This document shows positions 15,203 to 20,117 of a stretch of DNA of 20,117 bases, in pieces. The DNA lies in NCBI GenBank assembly GCA_041749015.1, contig JBGTCD010000062.1:1-20117 (forward strand), read 5' to 3'. The notes below the pieces were generated by a model. It ran no database searches. It was not told where the DNA came from and was given only the letters and a program-made list of their open reading frames with translations. This DNA is from JBGTCD01 sp041749015. GTDB lineage: Bacteria; Bacteroidota; Bacteroidia; Cytophagales; Cyclobacteriaceae. Positions within the stretch are counted from its first letter, which is position 1; each line of letters opens with the position of its first letter. A program made the translations under genes and the position numbers.

Positions 15203-15981
15203 TGAAAATTGTAATTTTTGCAGGTGGCCTAGGTTCTCGTATTTCTGAAGAATCACACTTAAGGCCAAAGCCAATGATAGAAATTGGTGATAAGCCGATT
15301 CTTTGGCATATAATGAAAATTTACATCGCACAGGGCTTTAACGAATTTATTATTTGCCTGGGCTATAAGGGATATATCATTAAGGAATATTTTGCCAATT
15401 ATTTTCTGCACAATTCAGATGTGACCTTTGATATGGGAAAAAACCAAATGGAAATACACAATGCTGAGGTAGAAAATTTTAAAGTAACTTTAGTGGAGAC
15501 AGGATTACATACTAAAACAGCAGGCAGACTTAGAACAGTAAAAGAGTATATTGGCCTGGATGATTTCATGCTCACTTATGGCGATGGAGTAGCTGATATA
15601 AATCTGCCAGAATTGATCAATTCCCATAAAAAATCAAGGAAGTTCGCTACCGTAACTGTTATTCAACCGGCTGGGAAATTTGGTGTAATACAGGCTGGGC
15701 AAGATGGTCGTGTTTCCGCATTTGTAGAGAAACCTAAAGGGGATGGTACCTGGATCAATGGAGGTTTTTTCATACTCAATCCTAAAATATTTGACTACTT
15801 CCCAGAGCAATGTGATCAAATGATGTGGGAGGATAATCCAATGAAAAATTTAGTAAAGGATCAGCAGCTAAACGCCTACAAACATCAAGGTTTCTGGAAA
15901 TGCATGGATATTTTACGTGATAAAGTGGAGTTGGAGGAAATGTGGGATTCAGGAAATGCCCCTTGGAAAATATGGGATTAA
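15202..15981 (+). CDS. rfbF: Glucose-1-phosphate cytidylyltransferase
   Basis: The 259-residue enzyme makes CDP-glucose and pyrophosphate from CTP and glucose-1-phosphate, the first step to CDP-linked deoxysugars. The N-terminal nucleotide-binding loop is FAGGLGSRISEE (residues 6-17), then RPKPMIEIGDKPILWHIM with K23. The metal-binding region is LTYGDGVADINL (124-135, D128), preceded by the family-typical TGLHTKTAGRLRTVKEYI. The C-terminal MWEDNPM...GFWKCMDILRDK is also characteristic of RfbF. Length matches (about 257). ATG 15202 is chosen over a TTG just before it; the ATG overlaps the flippase stop by one base. The rfbG start lies ten bases before the end. Identification is secure. Confidence 0.95.
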   Translation: MKIVIFAGGLGSRISEESHLRPKPMIEIGDKPILWHIMKIYIAQGFNEFIICLGYKGYIIKEYFANYFLHNSDVTFDMGKNQMEIHNAEVENFKVTLVETGLHTKTAGRLRTVKEYIGLDDFMLTYGDGVADINLPELINSHKKSRKFATVTVIQPAGKFGVIQAGQDGRVSAFVEKPKGDGTWINGGFFILNPKIFDYFPEQCDQMMWEDNPMKNLVKDQQLNAYKHQGFWKCMDILRDKVELEEMWDSGNAPWKIWD

Positions 15982-17042
15982 CTTTTTTTCAAAATAAAAA
16001 AATATTTATCACCGGCCATACCGGATTTAAAGGCACATGGCTAATTCACCTACTTAAGCACTTAGGCGCAAAGGTCAAGGGGTATGCATTGCCAGCTTTG
16101 GAGCCATCCTTGTTTAAAATAAGTCGGGCTATTGAGCATTGTGAACATGTCGAAAGTGATGTCAGACATCAAGCAAATTTAGAAATAGCACTATTAGATT
16201 ATGAGCCAGATTTCGTATTTCATTTGGCCGCTCAGCCTTTAGTGCTTGATTCCTATAAAGACCCTGTTTATACCTTTGAAGTCAATCAATTGGGAACAGT
16301 TTATCTATTAGAATCCTTGCGAAAATTAAAGAAGGCCTGCAACTGCATTGTGATTACCACAGATAAGGTTTATACCGATCAAAACAAGACAGAAGGCTAT
16401 GTTGAAACAGATACATTAGGAGGGTTTGATCCATATAGTGCCAGCAAAGCGGGATGTGAATTGATAGTGGATGCCTATAGGAATAGTTTTTTTCATCCTA
16501 AAAAATTCGAGGCACACCAGAAATCCATCGCCACTGCCAGGGCAGGGAATGTGATTGGAGGGGGTGATTATTCGGAAAATAGGTTGATTCCTGATATTAT
16601 CAAATCCATTGAAAAGGAAGAAAAAGTAGTAATTCGAAATCCTGATGCTGTCAGGCCATGGCAGCATGTGATTGATGCATTGTTTGGCTATTTGGTTTTG
16701 GCTGAGCAGATGCATAAAAGTCCGGATAGTGAATTATATAATGCGGCATGGAATTTTGGTCCACATCGGGAAGATATGTGGCCGGTTGTAGATGTAGCAA
16801 AAAAAGTAATCCGATTTTATGGTAAGGGAGAAATACGTATAGAAGAAAATCCTGGTGCGCCTAAAGAAACAGGTAGGTTGATGCTTGATATTTCGAAAAG
16901 TATGGAACATTTGCCCTGGAGACCAAATTGGAACGCAGAAACTGCCATTAAAAAGACTGTAGAATGGTATCGCTATTACCATCAACATCCCCAAAAAATT
17001 GAAGTGTTGATACGCCAACAAATCAAAGAATTCTTAGACTAA
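15972..17042 (+). CDS. rfbG: CDP-glucose 4,6-dehydratase
   Basis: The 356-residue enzyme is an extended SDR that converts CDP-glucose to CDP-4-keto-6-deoxy-D-glucose with bound NAD. The Rossmann loop is ITGHTGFKGTWL (residues 13-24), HLAAQPLV is at 84-91, the catalytic Thr region is ITTDKVYTD (128-136), and the YxxxK pair is Y155/K159 in DPYSASKAG. NVIGGGDY and RNPDAVRPWQHVIDAL are typical of the CDP-glucose dehydratases. Length agrees with the family. ATG 15972 is chosen because it gives the expected MGLTFFQNKKIFITG start; a GTG ten codons upstream keeps the frame open but lies deep inside rfbF. The gene overlaps the end of rfbF by ten bases and is followed after one base by an SDR gene. Secure call. 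Confidence 0.95.
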   Translation: MGLTFFQNKKIFITGHTGFKGTWLIHLLKHLGAKVKGYALPALEPSLFKISRAIEHCEHVESDVRHQANLEIALLDYEPDFVFHLAAQPLVLDSYKDPVYTFEVNQLGTVYLLESLRKLKKACNCIVITTDKVYTDQNKTEGYVETDTLGGFDPYSASKAGCELIVDAYRNSFFHPKKFEAHQKSIATARAGNVIGGGDYSENRLIPDIIKSIEKEEKVVIRNPDAVRPWQHVIDALFGYLVLAEQMHKSPDSELYNAAWNFGPHREDMWPVVDVAKKVIRFYGKGEIRIEENPGAPKETGRLMLDISKSMEHLPWRPNWNAETAIKKTVEWYRYYHQHPQKIEVLIRQQIKEFLD

Positions 17043-17043
17043 C

Positions 17044-17949
17044 TTGAAAAAAATAGCCATCATAGGTTCTGCTTCCTTTCTAGCAGGTAAGTTAATTAAA
17101 AGACTTTCATCTGAAGATGTGGAAGTAGTGTTGTGGAACAGAAATCCATCGAAAAATGAATTTTTATTCGACTATCCCAGCAAGCCGCCTGATGTTCAAA
17201 AATTAACTGATTTTGACTTCATTTTTTATTTAGCAGGCGCAGGAGTACAATCCCATCAAAAGCCGATCTATCAAGTGCTTTATGGTGTAAATACCCTGAT
17301 GCCTATTCAGCTAATTACCCAGCTCCACGATATAAACTACAAAGGGACTTTCATTTCATTTGGCTCTTATTTTGAATTGGGTAAAACAACGGGTTTTAGT
17401 GCTGCAAATGAAGAGGAAATTATCCGTTCTAATGCCCCGGCCTTTAATGAATATTGCAAAAGCAAACATGTATTGAGTCATTTTATTCAAGGCCAAATGA
17501 ATGATGAACAGTCATTTTCCTTAGTGCATTTCATTATTCCTAATATGTATGGGAAGGGGGAAAATAAAAATCGTTTACTTCCCTATTTGATAAAAAGCAT
17601 TAGGGAAAAACAGCCCGTAAAATTAAGTAATGGCACACAAGTAAGGCAGTTTTTGCATGTTGATGACATCGCCAATTTTATATGTCAACTGGTATTAGAT
17701 AGCAAAATAGAAGGCGGCATCTATAATTTGGGTTCAACAGATATTTTGAGTGTAGCCGAATTGGTGAAAAGGGTTCTTATTGTGGCAGAACAATTGGGCT
17801 ATGATCTTCCAGAAATTGAGTTTGGAAAAGCAAATCGTAATGATGTACAAGCTGGTTTTTTGGCTCTCAATGACCAGAAAGCCAAAGAAAAATTCGGCTG
17901 GAATCCTGAGAAACAATTGGAAAGGAGCATAAAAGACTATTTTGAATGA
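17044..17949 (+). CDS. NAD(P)-dependent nucleotide-sugar epimerase/reductase (SDR)
   Basis: The 301-residue protein is an extended-SDR sugar-nucleotide enzyme. The first strand is KKIAIIGSASFLAGKL; compared with the usual GxxGxxG, the second and third glycines are Ser11 and Ala14, a degenerate dinucleotide loop. The active-site region is GTFISFGSYF (101-110) with S105/S108 candidates, and the YxxxK pair is Y137/K141 in EYCKSKH. The RQFLHVDDIANF block and GGIYNLGS are typical for the family. It follows rfbG by one base and overlaps the RmlC-like gene by 4 bp (ATGA). By context it probably reduces the 4-keto group of a CDP-6-deoxyhexose intermediate, like CDP-abequose or CDP-paratose synthases do; a 3- or 4-epimerase role is the alternative. 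The start is a TTG at 17044, supported because residues of the Rossmann fold begin immediately and no ATG is near. Confidence 0.82.
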   Translation: MKKIAIIGSASFLAGKLIKRLSSEDVEVVLWNRNPSKNEFLFDYPSKPPDVQKLTDFDFIFYLAGAGVQSHQKPIYQVLYGVNTLMPIQLITQLHDINYKGTFISFGSYFELGKTTGFSAANEEEIIRSNAPAFNEYCKSKHVLSHFIQGQMNDEQSFSLVHFIIPNMYGKGENKNRLLPYLIKSIREKQPVKLSNGTQVRQFLHVDDIANFICQLVLDSKIEGGIYNLGSTDILSVAELVKRVLIVAEQLGYDLPEIEFGKANRNDVQAGFLALNDQKAKEKFGWNPEKQLERSIKDYFE

Positions 17950-18449
17950 AGGAGATTAATATGATTGATTTACCCTATTTTGAAGATGAAAGGGGAGCGT
18001 TTCAAAAACTCTTTAATAGTGACCATCCTGCCTTGCAAGATTTCCATATCAAACAAATCAATAGGGTGCTCACTCTTGAAAAAGGCGTGCTGAGAGGCTT
18101 GCATTATCAGGCAGGGGAATTCGCAGAATCCAAATTATTTAAGGTAACAAAAGGGCAAATTCAATTGGCAGCCTTTGGTGTGGAAAAGGCTGCCAAGACA
18201 TTTCTAGAAAGTCGCAGCTTCAAACTCACCCATACTGATCCCTCTATTCTTATCCCTAAAGGATATGCCACCGGCTACCTGGTGTTGGAAGCCTACACAG
18301 AAGTGCTGTATTGTTCAGATAATGTCTATCAACCCATGGCCGAGAAAGGAGTTGCATGGAATGACCCAAATTTAAAGATTGATTGGTTGGTTGATAACCC
18401 TAAAGTTTCAGAAAAGGACAAAAGCTGGGAGACTTTTTATGTTGATTAA
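17946..18449 (+). CDS. RmlC-like nucleotide-sugar epimerase (cupin)
   Basis: The 167-residue protein is a cupin of the RmlC (dTDP-4-keto-6-deoxyglucose 3,5-epimerase) family. Retained active-site features are VLRGLHYQ (H53), SKLFKV (K63), LYCSDNVYQP (Y128) and VSEKD (D158). The family's GFAHGF segment reads GYATGY here, so its His is Thr109, and the strand usually VFDVAVD reads IQLAAFG. These changes suggest an altered substrate or one-centre epimerisation rather than standard RmlC. Given rfbF and rfbG upstream, the substrate is probably CDP-4-keto-6-deoxy-glucose. ATG 17946 overlaps the preceding stop by four bases; a second ATG at 17961 lies 6 nt after AAGGAG (17949-17954) and could be the true start. 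The 3' end overlaps the GT2 gene by 11 bp. The RmlC superfamily call is firm, the exact reaction not. Confidence 0.85.
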   Translation: MKEINMIDLPYFEDERGAFQKLFNSDHPALQDFHIKQINRVLTLEKGVLRGLHYQAGEFAESKLFKVTKGQIQLAAFGVEKAAKTFLESRSFKLTHTDPSILIPKGYATGYLVLEAYTEVLYCSDNVYQPMAEKGVAWNDPNLKIDWLVDNPKVSEKDKSWETFYVD

Positions 18450-19368
18450 TATCCTTATTCCTACTTACAATAGAGAGTCGGATTTAAATGCAAATTTACT
18501 TTACCTGATTAGTGAAATCGAGAAAGATGAGTTGCATTCCAAGGTTTCCTTGATTGTTTCTGATAATTGTTCTCAGGACCAAACACAAGAATCAGTCAAG
18601 CAAATAATTACTAAGCACCCACAGATTAAATTTGAATATTATCGACAGACAGAAAATATTGGTTTAGAAAGAAATGTGGTGTTCGTATTTCAACAAGCTA
18701 CTGCCGATCATGTGATGTATATAGGTGATGATGATTTGATTGATAAAGGGTATTTGAAGTTTTGTCTTGATGCAATTGAAAAGAATAGCAGTTTGGGTGC
18801 TATAATAAGCGGATTGAAATCAGTCAATAAAAAAGGTGATGAACAAATTGGTAGAAATGAAACCTTTGAAACAAAATCTTTAGAACCGGGCTTTGAGAGC
18901 ATGCTGCTTTACTCTCATTTAGCCCATCAAATGTCGGGACTATTGATACAAAACAATCAGGTGTTAAATGAATATCTAAATCAAGAAAAAAACAGAAATC
19001 CCTATCTCTTCATTTTTTTTGCTGCCTACCATTTATTGAATTCACCTTGTATCTATGCCCCGGTTTTAAAAACCGCTGTACAGGTTGAAAATGAAAAAAA
19101 TTGGGGCTATAATGAAATTGGTCTGTTGGATGAGGTCTTCAAGTCATACTTTTATTTCAAGGATAGATTGAGTGAAGGTGAAATAGCAAAATTACTCTTA
19201 CACTTTGTTAAGATGCATTCATATCGGCTAATCATTAAAGCAAATAAGCCCCTTTTGATCCTTAAGCAGGCAAGGCTATTAAGTGAATTAATTCCTAAGA
19301 ACAGAACCTTTAAGAGGGGCATTTATTCATTATTACTAAAAGAGTATTTACTTTCTGTAGTTAGGTGA
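18439..19368 (+). CDS. GT2 (GT-A fold) glycosyltransferase
   Basis: The 309-residue protein is a family 2 glycosyltransferase of the inverting GT-A type. It begins MLINILIPTYNRESDL, followed by LIVSDNCSQDQT (residues 39-50, D42 for nucleotide binding) and the metal-binding IGDDDLI (95-101). The C-terminal half is helical and not distinctive. ATG 18439 is chosen, as it gives the canonical GT2 start; a frame open further upstream would only reread the RmlC-like gene. The start overlaps that gene by 11 bp and its stop overlaps the next gene by 4 bp, so it is coupled on both sides. It should transfer a sugar, donor not known, to the growing lipid-linked glycan at the cytoplasmic face. Confidence 0.9.
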   Translation: MLINILIPTYNRESDLNANLLYLISEIEKDELHSKVSLIVSDNCSQDQTQESVKQIITKHPQIKFEYYRQTENIGLERNVVFVFQQATADHVMYIGDDDLIDKGYLKFCLDAIEKNSSLGAIISGLKSVNKKGDEQIGRNETFETKSLEPGFESMLLYSHLAHQMSGLLIQNNQVLNEYLNQEKNRNPYLFIFFAAYHLLNSPCIYAPVLKTAVQVENEKNWGYNEIGLLDEVFKSYFYFKDRLSEGEIAKLLLHFVKMHSYRLIIKANKPLLILKQARLLSELIPKNRTFKRGIYSLLLKEYLLSVVR

Positions 19369-20117
19369 AAATTCAAAATAAAAACATCCTGCTCATTTCC
19401 CCCGAACCCTGGGAACACATTTTTGTTTCCAAGCACCATTATGCCACTCATTTGGGCGAATTAGGAAATAAAGTATTTTTTCTCAATCCCCCATCCCAAA
19501 AAACCAGATGCAAGCCTACTGATTCCAAAAATGTATTTTCTGTTCATTTCCAAGGCTTTTTAAAAGGATTACGATTTTTACCTTCCTTTTTGCAGCGCTA
19601 CTTCATTCGACAAAAGTTTGAAATGCTACAAAAACTGTGTGGGGTAAAGTTTGACATCATATGGTCCTTTGATAATTCAGTTTTTTATGACTTTTCGGCC
19701 TTGCCAAAAGAGGTTTATAGTATTTCTCATATAGTAGATTTAAATCAAGATTTTGAGTTTGAGAAAGCTACCAATACCGCTGATTTATGTCTATCGACAT
19801 CAAGTTTTATATCAGACAACCAGTTAAAATTTAACTCTAATAGTCATAATATCGGCCATGGTTATAATACTACTTCATTAGAATCTCGTCCTATGAAGTT
19901 ATCTGGTGAATATAATTTGAAATGTGGCTATGCGGGAAGTTTAGATAGTAGATATTTGGACTGGGAAATGATAGAAAATCTATTGAAGAATTTTCCTGAG
20001 GTAGGCTTCTACTTTGCTGGTAATTGGCGCTTAAAATCTAAAAATTATTATGTGAAAGGTTATCCTAATTTTTATCATCTGGGGAAATTAGAATCCGTTG
20101 AACTCCAATCATTTTAT
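19365..20117 (+). CDS. GT-B glycosyltransferase, N-terminal part (3' truncated by window edge)
   Basis: The frame is open for 251 codons from a GTG at 19365 to the window end without a stop, so the gene is incomplete. The start overlaps the GT2 stop by 4 bp (GTGA). The N-terminus KNILLISPEPWEHIFVSKHH with GNKVFFLNPPS is typical of the first Rossmann domain of GT-B glycosyltransferases found in Bacteroidota glycan loci. Near the end, CGYAGSLDSRYLDWEMIENL and FYFAGNW look like the beginning of the second (nucleotide-sugar-binding) domain, with GxxG-like loop. Family GT4 or a related one is likely; the EX7E region lies beyond the window. Donor and acceptor are not predictable. Confidence 0.8.
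   Translation, partial: MKIQNKNILLISPEPWEHIFVSKHHYATHLGELGNKVFFLNPPSQKTRCKPTDSKNVFSVHFQGFLKGLRFLPSFLQRYFIRQKFEMLQKLCGVKFDIIWSFDNSVFYDFSALPKEVYSISHIVDLNQDFEFEKATNTADLCLSTSSFISDNQLKFNSNSHNIGHGYNTTSLESRPMKLSGEYNLKCGYAGSLDSRYLDWEMIENLLKNFPEVGFYFAGNWRLKSKNYYVKGYPNFYHLGKLESVELQSFY

Noticed and set aside
15942..15971. GTG start upstream of rfbG
   Set aside because: It would extend rfbG ten codons into rfbF with residues not typical of the family; the ATG at 15972 gives the standard length.
18379..18438. 20-codon upstream extension of the GT2 gene
   Set aside because: It only rereads the RmlC-like coding sequence in another frame; the canonical GT2 start is the ATG at 18439.
1..20117. CRISPR arrays, tRNA or rRNA genes and complete insertion sequences
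   Set aside because: I looked for regularly spaced repeats, cloverleaf-like segments and transposase motifs on both strands and saw none.

Overview
The window looks like a chromosomal segment from a member of the Bacteroidota, probably a Cytophagales/Cyclobacteriaceae-type organism. This is inferred from gene families common in that phylum (a GWxTD-domain secreted protein, a large DUF2723 membrane protein, short lipid/glycan-type membrane proteins of no named family) and from promoter boxes matching the Bacteroidota pattern TAnnTTTG. No tRNA, rRNA, CRISPR array or insertion sequence was seen.

Left part (1-11134), moderate GC: the 3' end of gcvP (glycine cleavage P-protein); convergent to it a minus-strand pair, a GWxTD-domain protein followed by rlmB-type 23S rRNA 2'-O-methyltransferase; a plus-strand SAM methyltransferase; a minus-strand pair of a small membrane protein and a ~990-residue DUF2723 protein; a plus-strand pair of a secreted TPR-like protein and a multi-spanning membrane protein; and a minus-strand GT4-type glycosyltransferase. 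Genes are very tightly packed, with several overlapping or abutting convergent 3' ends (28 bp, 0 bp, 49 bp).

Right part (11135-20117), visibly AT-richer: an AAA_14/DUF4143-type ATPase with a clear Bacteroidota promoter, a methyltransferase with a four-cysteine N-terminal knuckle, a short GC-richer scrap resembling the N-terminus of a polysaccharide ABC-exporter ATPase (Wzt-like), and then a one-direction, tightly coupled glycan operon: Wzx-type flippase, rfbF, rfbG, a short-chain dehydrogenase-like NDP-sugar enzyme, an RmlC-like epimerase, a GT2 glycosyltransferase and the start of a GT-B glycosyltransferase that runs off the window.

Working together, RfbF and RfbG should make CDP-4-keto-6-deoxy-D-glucose from glucose-1-phosphate. 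The usual next enzyme towards 3,6-dideoxyhexoses (RfbH) is not here; instead an RmlC-like epimerase and an SDR follow, suggesting a CDP-6-deoxyhexose made by epimerisation plus 4-keto reduction. The glycosyltransferases and flippase would assemble and translocate the lipid-linked glycan. This non-standard CDP-sugar branch is the most interesting proposal in the window; the rest is mostly recognisable.
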